DNA of 64,000 nt, from assembly GCA_032229975.1 (NCBI GenBank), contig JAVXVG010000027.1, positions 1-64,000 on the forward strand. The letters run 5' to 3'. The notes beneath the pieces were generated by a model. That model made no database searches, was not told where the DNA came from, and saw nothing but the letters and a program-made list of their open reading frames with translations. The stretch's first letter is position 1; each line of letters opens with the position of its first letter. Shown one piece after another: positions 1 to 8,690 of this stretch. This DNA is from JAIVGV01 sp032229975. GTDB taxonomy: Bacteria; Acidobacteriota; Blastocatellia; Pyrinomonadales; Pyrinomonadaceae. The translations under genes and the position numbers were made by a program.

Positions 1-1824
1 GGTGGCGAGAGCGCGGGAATAAGCGAGATAGATCTGGCGCGAAGAAAGGCGCGAGCCAAAAGAGCCGCGGAAAGAGTTGGGGAGATCGTTGACGAAACCA
101 TTGATGAAGTCTACCTGAACGAACAACGCTTCTCCGTCCAAGACGTTTACGACAAAGTTGTCGTCAGGGTGGCCGACGAGAATGAAATGAGGGCCGGCGA
201 TGACCAATTGCCTCAACCGCATAAAAGCAGCATTTACGACATCGTGAATAAGCTCGACGACTATGACGTTCTCGAAGCTCGTTACGGAAAGGAGCTGGCA
301 GAAGAAAAGTATAAAGCCTTCGGTCGCGGTCCGCGCCCCACTATGCCGCTTGAGCGAGTGGAGGCTGATCACACGAAGCTCGATCTGTTCGTGATTGATC
401 CCATCATGATGCTGCCCATCGGCAGGCCCATTCTGACATGGCTTGTCTGCGTTTATACGAAGATGATCTTGGGCTTTTACATCAGCTTCAACCCGTATGG
501 CTCCCTCGCCATCATGGAATGCCTCAAACACGCTATCCGACCGAAGACCTATGTTCGAAGTAAGTATCCGAACATCAGAAAAACGTGGGGCACCTACGGT
601 GTCATGAAAAAGCTTGTTCTGGATAACGCGCCGGAGTTTTGGGGGAAGCACTTAGAAGACGCCTGCCGTCAACTCGGAATAAATATTCAGTACGGTCAAA
701 AAGGGCGCGCATGGTACAGGCCGACTATCGAAAGGTCATTTCGGACCTTTAACACCGGATTAATACATCGGCAACCGGGCACGACTTTCTCGAACATATT
801 CGACCTCGCGGATTACGACCCTAAGGCGAACGCCCTCGTCACGCCGGACATTCTCGATGAGACTACTCACAAATACATTATCGATTATTTGCAGTTTAGG
901 CCACATCGAGGGATTGATGACATTCCCGCTCTGAGGTGGGAGAAGGGTATCCAGCAGTGGCCACCGTCGCTTCCCGCTAAAGCCGCCGACTTGGATATAG
1001 TGCTCGGATATATCGAGCGTCGGAAAATCCACCACTACGGCATTGAGGTAGACTCAATCCTCTATAACGATGAGGAATTAGCAATGCTTCGTCGCGAGAA
1101 TGAATCGGAAGATAAATGCGCCATTAAGCGTAACCCGAATGACCTTTCCAAGATTTATGTCTATAACAAAAAGCATGACCGTTACCTATCCGTCTTGGCG
1201 GTCGATCAGGAATATACAAGGGGGCTAACCCTGTACCAGCACGAGGTAATCAGGAGATACGTCCGAGAGCGGCTGAAGCAGGAGGTGGATATCGTAGCTC
1301 TCTGCCGCGCCAAACTTGAAGTACAAGAAATTGTGGAGTGTGGTTGGCGTCGTATCAAGACATCAAGAGTCAAGCTGGCGCGCTTGAGAAACGAGGGCGT
1401 ACAGAACCGCCGCGAGGAGATAGAAACTACTACAGATAAAGATTGGATGAACGAAGCTCTTGGATTACCAATAGCCGAAGGGCGACCTCTCTTGGTGAGT
1501 CCCGTAGGAAACGAAGGATCTCGTAAAGGAATATCCGATTTTGAGAGCGCCTTCAGTATAAGTAGCCACGCCAATAAGGGCGATGATGATAACGTGGGCA
1601 GCCAGGTGTCGTGGTTTATAGAGAAAAGCTCTGACATACAAAGAGCCAAGAAGAAAAAATCCAAATCGACTTCAAGGGAGGCGAACGGTAAAGGACGCGC
1701 CGAAAAAGGCGCAAGAGAGACAGACCCAGTTCACAAACCTAATCCCGGCGAGAAGCTTGGGGCCGGCACTGAAGAGCCACTGGACATGACAGGATGGAAG
1801 TCTGACTACGACCTGCCGGAATGA
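1..1824 (+). CDS. tnsB: Tn7-like transposase TnsB/TniA, DDE integrase core (5' end cut by window edge)
   Basis: The reading frame is open from base 1 with no stop, so the gene starts before the window; the GTG at 169 is only the first internal start codon. The visible part has an rve/DDE catalytic core: Asp in VEADHTK (codon 367-369), Asp in LVLDNAPEF (622-624) and Glu in RPTIERSF (730-732). The last two are separated by 35 residues, the classic D(35)E spacing. After it comes a Mu-transposase-type C-terminal region and a long charged tail (KKKKSKSTSREANGKGR) of the kind that contacts the ATPase partner in Tn7-like systems. TnsB binds the transposon ends and performs strand breakage and joining. 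The next gene begins 10 bp downstream, so this is the head of a tnsB-tnsC-tniQ operon. Whether a tnsA endonuclease gene lies upstream cannot be seen. Confidence 0.93.
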   Translation, partial: GGESAGISEIDLARRKARAKRAAERVGEIVDETIDEVYLNEQRFSVQDVYDKVVVRVADENEMRAGDDQLPQPHKSSIYDIVNKLDDYDVLEARYGKELAEEKYKAFGRGPRPTMPLERVEADHTKLDLFVIDPIMMLPIGRPILTWLVCVYTKMILGFYISFNPYGSLAIMECLKHAIRPKTYVRSKYPNIRKTWGTYGVMKKLVLDNAPEFWGKHLEDACRQLGINIQYGQKGRAWYRPTIERSFRTFNTGLIHRQPGTTFSNIFDLADYDPKANALVTPDILDETTHKYIIDYLQFRPHRGIDDIPALRWEKGIQQWPPSLPAKAADLDIVLGYIERRKIHHYGIEVDSILYNDEELAMLRRENESEDKCAIKRNPNDLSKIYVYNKKHDRYLSVLAVDQEYTRGLTLYQHEVIRRYVRERLKQEVDIVALCRAKLEVQEIVECGWRRIKTSRVKLARLRNEGVQNRREEIETTTDKDWMNEALGLPIAEGRPLLVSPVGNEGSRKGISDFESAFSISSHANKGDDDNVGSQVSWFIEKSSDIQRAKKKKSKSTSREANGKGRAEKGARETDPVHKPNPGEKLGAGTEEPLDMTGWKSDYDLPE

Positions 1825-1834
1825 GAGGTTCTAT

Positions 1835-2773
1835 ATGAAGAGGAGAAACTACTCGCGAGTACCCGCACAAGAGCGAGAGATGATGGTTGAGCAGCTTTAC
1901 GTTGTTAATCCCAGAATCCAAGCGATTTTGGGCAAATTCGCATATTGTCATCGGCACGCAAAGATCGCCGGGGAGCCGGAGGGTCTGCTGCTTGAAGGGC
2001 CTGCCGGAATGGGGAAAACAACCCTGTGCAAACACTACATGCGTGACATTCCCGGAAGAGTAGTGGAAGACAGGACAATCACGCCCATCTTGATGGCTAA
2101 GGTTGAAGTCCCGGCATCGCCAAAGAGCCTGGTCACGTCACTTCTCACAGCTTTGGGCGACCCTTTATCCGACAAGGGAACGACCGTTTCTCAAACTCTC
2201 CGCTTGAAACTATTAATGGATGCGTGTGGCGTAGAGCTAGTGTTTCTGGATGAGTTTCAACACTTCATTGACAGGGATTCAAAGAAAATTCTTCAAACTA
2301 TTTCGGACTGGCTCAAGAATCTGATGGATAGCACCAGACGGCCAATTATCCTCGTAGGAATGCCTTACTCACACAGCATCCTCGACGCGCGCGGAAATGA
2401 GCAACTCCAGAGAAGGTTCTCGATTCGAGTCAATCTTGAACCTTACAACTGGGAAGATGACGGAGATAGAGATAACTTCCGAAGATTTCTGCGAGCCGTA
2501 GATGAAAAGCTGCCTCTGAATGAATGGTCGAACCTGTCGGACACAATTTTGGCTTTCCGACTTTTTCTCGCTTCTGATGGCGTTGTGTCCAAGGTTATGA
2601 GACTAATTCGGCGGGCGGCAGTAATTGCGTTGGATACTGCCAGAGAGAGGCTTGATATCGACATGCTCAGCCTCGCCTACGAAGAATGCCTCGCCGCCAA
2701 CGCCCCCGAGAAACAAAACCCGTTCGAGGAGCCCGCTAGGCGTGCGATCTCTAAGCCCGTAGGCAGGAGTTAA
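1835..2773 (+). CDS. tnsC: Transposition AAA+ ATPase TnsC/TniB
   Basis: This 312-residue ATPase has Walker A GPAGMGKTT at about residues 54-62 and Walker B ELVFLDEFQHF near residues 133-143, followed by sensor-type residues and a winged C-terminal region. The length and the TniB-like fold fit the regulator that polymerises on target DNA and licenses the transposase. The ATG at 1835 has a purine-rich GAGAGG sequence upstream. It lies 10 bp after tnsB, and its stop is followed at once by the tniQ reading frame, so the three genes are almost certainly co-transcribed. Known role: it bridges the target selector (TniQ) and the transposase (TnsB). It could equally be called TniB; the split between the names is by element family, which I cannot settle by eye. 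Confidence 0.92.
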   Translation: MKRRNYSRVPAQEREMMVEQLYVVNPRIQAILGKFAYCHRHAKIAGEPEGLLLEGPAGMGKTTLCKHYMRDIPGRVVEDRTITPILMAKVEVPASPKSLVTSLLTALGDPLSDKGTTVSQTLRLKLLMDACGVELVFLDEFQHFIDRDSKKILQTISDWLKNLMDSTRRPIILVGMPYSHSILDARGNEQLQRRFSIRVNLEPYNWEDDGDRDNFRRFLRAVDEKLPLNEWSNLSDTILAFRLFLASDGVVSKVMRLIRRAAVIALDTARERLDIDMLSLAYEECLAANAPEKQNPFEEPARRAISKPVGRS

Positions 2774-2863
2774 TTGGGGCGGTGCCTAATAGATTCCGCA
2801 TTCACTTGCTTTGTACCTGCTCACGCAGGTAGAGCAACAGCGGTCGCTAATTTATTATCGAGT

Positions 2864-4096
2864 ATGGTGAATAGAAGTAATTTGTTGCTTATAAGAAGTA
2901 AGCCAAATGCTGATGAAAGCTTCATGGGCTACATTACTCGCTTAACCGAGCAGAATGGTTATGACTCACCAGCATGGATCATGAATCTGGCAAAATTAAA
3001 TTTTAATCTGCGTGGTCACTCTTTTTCATTTTTATCGAACAAATCTGAATCTTTCAACCGACTTGCCAATTTAAGTTGTATTGACCCTTCTGAATTAACA
3101 TTACTCACATATCAGCCTTTAGGTAACAAATACGATAATTTCTATCTGTTTTTCGAAACACCTGTTCATAAGGATTTCATACGCCCGGGTCATCCTAAAA
3201 TATGTCCGCAGTGTCTAAGTGATGCCGCATATTGTCGTCGTATATGGGAGTTCATCCTGGTAACAGTATGCCCTATACATAAATGTCAGTTAATCGATGA
3301 ATGTCCAAATTGTAATCAGCGTATAACTTGGGGTAGGAGCAGATTGACCACCTGCCAATGCAAATTCGACTGGCGAGACTCCCTCGTATTAACGATTCCT
3401 GAAAGCGAGTCACGACTAACGCGCCTAGTGTTTCAAATGTGCGGACTACTTAGTAATGGGGAAAAGCCTTTCTTGCCACAACATACTCCTCTGCTTGCCC
3501 TTGGACTAAATGATCTCACATTAGCAATAATTTTTATTGCCGGTCAGCAGCAAGGATTATCACTATCTACTATTCACCATTTAATTCCCAGACGCAAAAA
3601 TAAAGATTTTCATAAACTATTTACCGACGCCTTTTATATTTTCGAAAACTGGCCGAACAACTATTACCGATTCTTGGATTGGTGTAGTGCTCAGAAAAGA
3701 AATATCCCACCTGTTTACGACCGACTCCAATCGGTTCTATATAAAGATTTTGGCAAACTCTACATTGGGATTCATACAACACTTTCATCTAGTCAATTCG
3801 ATTTCATGAGAAAAGCGTTTGTTAACTACCTTCTCTCAGAGTGGAAGGGCGTCGATATATCAGCCTTCACTCGGAATAAAGATAAAGGGCGACAGTCCCT
3901 AATTAGATATGTATCTAAATCCGATGCTAAACGCTTACTAGACGTAGATGACAACCACATCAATTATCATATTGAGATAGGCAAACTTAAGACGAAGGTG
4001 CGAAGCAAAGGAATGAAGAGGTTGATTTTTGTAGATGTAGCAGATATTGCCCGTCTGTTGCGTGAAGCATCCATAAGGAACTTAGACAGACAGTAG
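2864..4096 (+). CDS. tniQ: TniQ/TnsD-family target-site selector
   Basis: TniQ proteins recruit the transposition ATPase to a chosen target site. The N-terminus (LLLIRSKPNADESFMGYITR) is the typical TniQ opening, which is why I prefer the ATG at 2864 over the TTG at 2774; the extra 30 residues do not look like protein. A zinc-ribbon-type Cys/His set follows: CPQC, then CPIHKC, ECPNC and CQC. The C-terminus has a helix-turn-helix-like segment (DVDDNHINYHIEIGKLKTK) expected of a DNA-binding TnsD-like protein. At about 410 residues it is in the size range of TnsD/TniQ rather than the short CRISPR-associated TniQ forms, and no CRISPR array or Cas gene is visible. The gene is much more AT-rich than tnsB and tnsC, which suggests the operon parts have different histories. 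Confidence 0.88.
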   Translation: MVNRSNLLLIRSKPNADESFMGYITRLTEQNGYDSPAWIMNLAKLNFNLRGHSFSFLSNKSESFNRLANLSCIDPSELTLLTYQPLGNKYDNFYLFFETPVHKDFIRPGHPKICPQCLSDAAYCRRIWEFILVTVCPIHKCQLIDECPNCNQRITWGRSRLTTCQCKFDWRDSLVLTIPESESRLTRLVFQMCGLLSNGEKPFLPQHTPLLALGLNDLTLAIIFIAGQQQGLSLSTIHHLIPRRKNKDFHKLFTDAFYIFENWPNNYYRFLDWCSAQKRNIPPVYDRLQSVLYKDFGKLYIGIHTTLSSSQFDFMRKAFVNYLLSEWKGVDISAFTRNKDKGRQSLIRYVSKSDAKRLLDVDDNHINYHIEIGKLKTKVRSKGMKRLIFVDVADIARLLREASIRNLDRQ

Positions 4097-4322
4097 TATT
4101 TTTAGACGTGATTTGTTGTGATGAATCCCACTACCTCGGATAAGTCGTTTCTACTTCGACTAACTTATATGCTTTATTGCACATTCCCCAGCCACGTCAT
4201 ATCGTAATTTCCCCCACAGTTGCGGCGAAGGACAATAACAAATACCTTGGCTTGTTGGTGTTTCATAACCCTCGAACATACCTTGTAACTTCAAGCGGCC
4301 TCACGTCCATATACTGCCAATA

Positions 4323-6557
4323 TTATGGCCTGAGAACAAATGGTATCTGAATTTTCGGCACCATCGGCTCCAGTTGATGCCTATATTTTGTCAGGATGTG
4401 GTCGTATAAATTCGGCATCCTGGGGGCATCTACCGTCACGATCAGGGCGTAAGGAACTGGCTTCGGCTCGTGCGCGTCACGCCCGGCAGTACGCGGGTTG
4501 TAGTGGATGTCGAAAACAGGCTCAACTAAAGTCTTGCCGACGAGCCGCTTCGAGACTTTCTGCGTGGTTTCCCACATATGCCTGTCCTTACGAAGCAGCA
4601 CCTCTTGAGGATTTGAATATGGCCTGAAGAATTGGCTGGTTTTCGCAGTATTTTTCCCCTCAGGTATATCGGTCTTGTTACGCCTGAACACAATGTCCAG
4701 ACCGCTTCGCGTGTAGAACATCGGTGTCTGCGGGTCTGTCTCACTGGCGATGCAGACAGTAGCGGTAATTTTAACCATGCCAGTAAACCCTTGTGCGGGG
4801 ACCGGAATCGCTGCCCGTAAATACTTCCGGGGTTTTAACTCTCCTTGGTAAAGGACACTCGCAGTCCCGCTGACGCAAGTTATCAGGGTTTCAAGGTCTG
4901 TACAGATTCTGCCCCACCCGACTTCTGCGCATTGCCGTCCGTCTCTCTCGCAACAATGAACTAATAAGGCTCTTACCGCCAGTGGGCTCAGAACATCCCC
5001 CAAGTGGGCGCGCACCCCAACGCCTGCACGTAACGCGTAAGGCGATGCCACGCTAGTACCGGTTACTGGGAATGCAAATCCGGGCTTGTCGTTAGCTAAC
5101 ACCCAGAACGGAGCATCCTCAGTACCTCCAAGTGTTACCCCATCCGGCTTCATCTCTCCTGGAGAGCGACTAGGACCCATCGAGCTGTATTTGGCTCTTG
5201 CCCATTTGTCGCCCTCCTTATCACAAGCTCCAATCCCCATCGCGTTAACGCAATCCGACGGGGGTTGGACCCTGTTGAGTCGTGACTCCGCATCCGCGTC
5301 ACCAGAATTCCCTACCGCCACCGTCATCAGCGTTTTGCCAGAAGAAAGTAAGGGATCAAGCTTTGAAGTCCACGGGTGTACATCGTCATCGTCTACAGGG
5401 TCGTTAGGGCCTATGCTTAGGTTTACGAAATCGTAATGCTTTTTCTCTAAGACAGAGACAATTCGCTTTAAGACCGGGTACAGCTCCGTCTGCGGATCTT
5501 TAGCAGTTTCTTTGTCAATGACTCGATAATGGTCAACTATGCAATAAGGCGTAGGCGCTGTTTGCCCCTTTTCAAGAGGCCCGAAGAGGAGCGCAGATGT
5601 GACCGCAAGCCCGTGTTGCTCGTACTCCGCCACAGCTGCCCCTACACCATCAACATCGTACCTGTTGACCCAAGATTTAAGTAAGGGTATGTCCGGCACA
5701 CCCCCGTCGAAGACTGCTACCCTTATCGTCGAATCGAGGGGCGCCCTCTTAGGTAGCGAGCACTGGAATCGCTCGTGCTGGCCGACCTGCATATTCGACG
5801 CCGGCCTGAGCTGGCGAAGACTAGGCATTTCACGTGCTACCCGCAGAAAAGAGAATTGGGCCACATCGATTATCTTTTCCTGCGGCACTCTGACCGGCAA
5901 AAAAGTTAGCTCGCCAGCATCAATCCTCTTCTCAAGATCGACTTCAATCTCTAAAGACCTTAAATAATCACGGAAGCCATTTAACACGAATTGTGCCATG
6001 AGGTACTCGCCAGCGTGGAGCACGATTTCAAGTAGTGGCATGGACACATCAGGTCGAATCGCCTTGATGCGATTTGCGGGCGGGATAGTGCGGAAACTTT
6101 CGAGTTTAATGAGATCACCCGCCCCCGCGGTGGTCTCATCCCACTTTCTAATGGAAAGTGCCAAGTCCCTGAATTGCTGCCTCTTCCCTGCCACGAATAA
6201 TTCCGCGGCTAAGCTCGGTTCCGGGTCGCCAGCTTTGGTCCATTTTCTCGGGGTAATGAATGTGGCCCGACTGCCGACAGCCCTTAATCCAATAGCCTTA
6301 AGTAACTCTCCGGGATATGAGGACTTGGCGAGGTACTCTGGGTGGACAGTTATTACGGCGACAGATTCGTCGTTCGGGCAAGCCGCTTCTGGCAACTGAT
6401 CAATCAGTAGTGCGGTCTGTTTTACCCCTGAAACCAGATATCTTTTTGCCTCGGCGAATTTGTACGGCGGCTTCTTATCACCGTACCCCTGCACGTGAAC
6501 GATAGGCTCGGTTAGGGTCTCACCTTTACCGAGAAGGAAGTTTCGTCGTAACCGCAT
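4323..6557 (-). CDS. ietS: IetS-like S8 (subtilisin) serine protease of an anti-phage pair
   Basis: A 744-residue S8-family protease with the complete catalytic triad: Asp near residue 284 (VAVFDGGVPD), His near 315 (YEQHGLAVTS) and Ser near 502 (TGTSVASP). The oxyanion-hole Asn is in AVGNSGD. There is no signal peptide, so it is probably cytosolic. About 260 N-terminal residues precede the protease and about 180 follow it; their role is unknown. It starts 2 bp after the stop of the AAA+ ATPase gene, an obligate-pair arrangement. An ATPase plus subtilase pair matches the IetAS system, first described on Agrobacterium Ti plasmids and later shown to be anti-phage. The Tn7-like cargo setting and the neighbouring TIR gene agree with defence. 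The family assignment is from architecture, not from an alignment. Confidence 0.85.
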   Translation of the reverse strand: MRLRRNFLLGKGETLTEPIVHVQGYGDKKPPYKFAEAKRYLVSGVKQTALLIDQLPEAACPNDESVAVITVHPEYLAKSSYPGELLKAIGLRAVGSRATFITPRKWTKAGDPEPSLAAELFVAGKRQQFRDLALSIRKWDETTAGAGDLIKLESFRTIPPANRIKAIRPDVSMPLLEIVLHAGEYLMAQFVLNGFRDYLRSLEIEVDLEKRIDAGELTFLPVRVPQEKIIDVAQFSFLRVAREMPSLRQLRPASNMQVGQHERFQCSLPKRAPLDSTIRVAVFDGGVPDIPLLKSWVNRYDVDGVGAAVAEYEQHGLAVTSALLFGPLEKGQTAPTPYCIVDHYRVIDKETAKDPQTELYPVLKRIVSVLEKKHYDFVNLSIGPNDPVDDDDVHPWTSKLDPLLSSGKTLMTVAVGNSGDADAESRLNRVQPPSDCVNAMGIGACDKEGDKWARAKYSSMGPSRSPGEMKPDGVTLGGTEDAPFWVLANDKPGFAFPVTGTSVASPYALRAGVGVRAHLGDVLSPLAVRALLVHCCERDGRQCAEVGWGRICTDLETLITCVSGTASVLYQGELKPRKYLRAAIPVPAQGFTGMVKITATVCIASETDPQTPMFYTRSGLDIVFRRNKTDIPEGKNTAKTSQFFRPYSNPQEVLLRKDRHMWETTQKVSKRLVGKTLVEPVFDIHYNPRTAGRDAHEPKPVPYALIVTVDAPRMPNLYDHILTKYRHQLEPMVPKIQIPFVLRP

Positions 6558-6559
6558 AA

Positions 6560-7966
6560 CTATACGTTCCTTTGAGGATGGGTTTCACTGTCACCATCTA
6601 CGGCATCACGGATTGTCTTTCTATGCACGCCAGTCCATTCGCTGGCCTCTCTCTGACTTAACCCTAAATCGAGAAGCTTAATAGCTAGCTGCTTCCTGCT
6701 GGCTACGGGGAGTGATTTACTGCGCTCATGAACAAGCTGACGGAGACTGGCCTCTATAGGATTCCCTGAAATAACTGCTTCTCGATGGACTCTGGAAAGC
6801 TCACGCTCGATGTCACTGAAAGAGAGCCCTAAAAGCGCCTGCGCTACCACTTCAGAGTACTTTTCTTTAACGTCTCTTGGTCTAAGGAATTTGTCTACAG
6901 CTCTCTGAACTTCTTGTTCATTAGGCATCGAGAACGGAATTACCATCTCAAATCGTCGCCAAATTGCCGGATCTAATAAATCTGGATGGTTCGTCGCGGC
7001 CACAAGAATTCCGCTTGGGGGCCAATCATCAATCTCTTGTAGCAGTACAGTAACTAACCGCTTCAACTCTCCGATTTCAGAAGCGTCATCACGCCGTTTA
7101 GCTACGGCGTCGAGTTCATCAAGTAGAAGGACACAGTTCGCACTTTTTGCGTAATCCAAAACGTGTCGAACATTCGAGCCTGTCCTGCCCAAAAAACTGC
7201 TCATGACGGCGGAAAGGTTAAGCGTTAGTAATGGTCGATCCAACCTGCTCGCGAGCCATCTGGCACCTAGAGATTTACCGACGCCGGGTGGGCCATAAAA
7301 AAGTAATGATTTGGTTGGGAATAGTCCCTCTCTCAGTAGCATGTCTTCCCTTAATCTCTCCTGTACAACTTGGTCGAGCCTCTGCCGGATGGTTTCACTC
7401 CAGATCGGTTCAACATCGATGACTATGGGATAGTCATACTTGGCTAACTGAAGTCGGGAGTCGACATCGACAGGGACGGCTGAAATGGTTGCGTTTCGGA
7501 GCGGTGACTGTTGTGTTGGAGATTCCGCAATCAGAGTATCGAGTTGGGCTGCAACAGCCGGTTCTAACGAACGTAGCCTCCGGGCTAGCCGCCTGATGAA
7601 CATTTGAATGTCTTGGCGCCGCCCAGTTAGAGCGAGCCGGGAAAGCTGGTACAGTTCTTCGTAAGGATTCACAAGGTGTCCCATTTTATGAAATGTTGTC
7701 AGTATTGCCGCAGGGACATCGTAAGTGATGTCGGGACATTTTGCAAGGTAATTCTCATTGTGTACCAATATGCTTGACAGAAGGCGTTTTGAGGAGCATA
7801 GTGTGGCGTGTGCTGAACCCAACTGTGTTAAGCACGTGCGTTTGCTGTCGAGGTAAATGCTTTCAGCATCTGCTTTCTCATTGAGCGCAGACGGACCTCG
7901 CCTCTCGGGCGAGATAACCTCTAAACGAAAATCCAATAACGATTTGTAGTTATTGGATTGCGACAT
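6560..7966 (-). CDS. ietA: IetA-like AAA+ ATPase of the anti-phage pair
   Basis: A AAA+ ATPase with Walker A LLFYGPPGVGKS near residue 225, Walker B CVLLLDELDA near 283, sensor-1 ATNHPD and an arginine-finger-like WRRFEM near 340. The AAA core resembles FtsH/proteasome-type ATPases, fitting a partner that feeds or gates the S8 protease. The C-terminus holds a helix-turn-helix (LLDLGLSQREASEWTGVHR), unusual for a pure protein unfoldase, which could bind DNA and autoregulate. I chose the ATG at 7966; a TTG at 7984 would add six residues, and neither has a clear ribosome binding site. A perfect 10-bp dyad lies within the first codons (7931-7958). The divergent DUF2188 gene starts only 17 bp away, so promoters must overlap coding sequence. 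Confidence 0.85.
   Translation of the reverse strand: MSQSNNYKSLLDFRLEVISPERRGPSALNEKADAESIYLDSKRTCLTQLGSAHATLCSSKRLLSSILVHNENYLAKCPDITYDVPAAILTTFHKMGHLVNPYEELYQLSRLALTGRRQDIQMFIRRLARRLRSLEPAVAAQLDTLIAESPTQQSPLRNATISAVPVDVDSRLQLAKYDYPIVIDVEPIWSETIRQRLDQVVQERLREDMLLREGLFPTKSLLFYGPPGVGKSLGARWLASRLDRPLLTLNLSAVMSSFLGRTGSNVRHVLDYAKSANCVLLLDELDAVAKRRDDASEIGELKRLVTVLLQEIDDWPPSGILVAATNHPDLLDPAIWRRFEMVIPFSMPNEQEVQRAVDKFLRPRDVKEKYSEVVAQALLGLSFSDIERELSRVHREAVISGNPIEASLRQLVHERSKSLPVASRKQLAIKLLDLGLSQREASEWTGVHRKTIRDAVDGDSETHPQRNV
7931..7958. promoter_or_regulatory. Perfect 10-bp dyad at the ietA / DUF2188 divergent start (candidate operator)
   Basis: ATCCAATAAC at 7931-7940 is repeated inverted as GTTATTGGAT at 7949-7958, with an 8-bp spacer. 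It lies in the first codons of ietA and just upstream of the DUF2188 ribosome binding site (7971-7977). A 28-bp symmetric site is the usual size for a dimeric helix-turn-helix repressor, and IetA itself ends in such a motif. The operator role is inference; an RNA hairpin in either 5' leader is the alternative. Confidence 0.45.
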
Positions 7967-7983
7967 TAACTGGAGAGTCGTCA

Positions 7984-8220
7984 ATGGCGAACAGGAAAAC
8001 GCATCACGTCGTCCCGAACCCCGGCGGGGGATGGGACGTGAAGAAGGGTGGGGCGCAGGGGGCTTCCGGCCACTTCGACACTAAGAAAGAGGCAGAAACC
8101 GCTGGCAGGGAGGTCAGCCGCAATCAGGGAACTGAATTCGTCATCCACGGTAAGGACGGCGTGATCCAGCGCTCCGACAGCCACGGTCATGACCCCAACC
8201 CGCCTAAGGACCAGAAATAG
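7984..8220 (+). CDS. DUF2188 small protein
   Basis: A 78-residue protein with the DUF2188 pattern: an N-terminal strand reading HHVVPNPGGGWDVKKGGA, a central KKEAETAGREVSRNQG helix, and a strand EFVIHGKDGVIQ followed by a polar, Pro-rich tail. The family is a small compact fold of unknown function, common on plasmids and in accessory regions. The ATG at 7984 has a good GGAGAG site 6 bp upstream. It is transcribed away from ietA from a shared start region, so it could be part of the same regulated unit, but no functional link is known to me. Confidence 0.75.
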   Translation: MANRKTHHVVPNPGGGWDVKKGGAQGASGHFDTKKEAETAGREVSRNQGTEFVIHGKDGVIQRSDSHGHDPNPPKDQK

Positions 8221-8328
8221 CCAATTAGTTGTGGAATTCACTGACTAGCTGGCATGAGGTGCCGCCCACAGGGTGTGCGCAAGAAAGGCGGGAGTACCGA
8301 CGTACTTCCTAACCCTAGGCTGCCGATA

Positions 8329-8360
8329 GGTAGGGGCCCAGATGCAACTGCGCCCCTACC
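8329..8360 (+). other. Hairpin between the DUF2188 gene and a small Cys-pair gene
   Basis: GGTAGGGGC (8329-8337) pairs with GCCCCTACC (8352-8360) across a 14-base loop. No T-run follows, so it is a weak terminator or a 5'-leader hairpin of the gene at 8395 rather than a standard terminator. Confidence 0.4.
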
Positions 8361-8394
8361 GTCAGACTCGGCATTTCACAATGGAGCAACCATC

Positions 8395-8553
8395 ATGAAA
8401 AAGGATCCCTGGCACTCAATCAAGCAGAGTGTCCACCACAATAACACGGAATGCAACACCGGCAACAACATCGAGCAGGAGAATCTCCGTTCCGGCACGG
8501 GCGGTAAGCCGCTCTGCAAGGAGTGCGCCGACCTGAACGCAAAGGGTCGGTAA
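8395..8553 (+). CDS. Small protein with a CxxC pair, unknown function
   Basis: A 52-residue hydrophilic protein starting at the ATG at 8395 (GGAG at 8382-8385 upstream). It has His/Asn-rich SVHHNNTEC, one lone Cys in the middle and a C-terminal PLCKECADLN pair, which could form a small zinc or redox site. A longer reading frame from 8254 is possible but its first 47 residues look like random translation and cross the hairpin at 8329-8360. A strong terminator follows directly at 8561-8613, which supports expression as a real short gene. I do not recognise the family. Confidence 0.55.
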   Translation: MKKDPWHSIKQSVHHNNTECNTGNNIEQENLRSGTGGKPLCKECADLNAKGR

Positions 8554-8560
8554 GTGTTAC

Positions 8561-8613
8561 TCATCAGCCCGCTTGAAGGAGCCCTAGTTCTTCGGCGGGC
8601 TGATGAATTTTTT
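8561..8613 (+). terminator. Rho-independent terminator
   Basis: TCATCAGCCCGC (8561-8572) and GCGGGCTGATGA (8595-8606) form a perfect 12-bp stem, followed by A and a run of six T (8608-8613). It ends the transcript carrying the DUF2188 and small Cys-pair genes. Confidence 0.9.
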
Positions 8614-8690
8614 CAGCCCAAGCAAAGGTTATATAGGTTCTGTGATTGATGGCTTAGCGTTTAATAAATTGCCTATTCTGGAAGGAGTTG

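Noticed and set aside
1..4096. CRISPR-associated transposon
   Set aside because: No Cas gene or CRISPR array is visible, and the TniQ is of the longer TnsD-like type. A Cas locus outside the window cannot be excluded.
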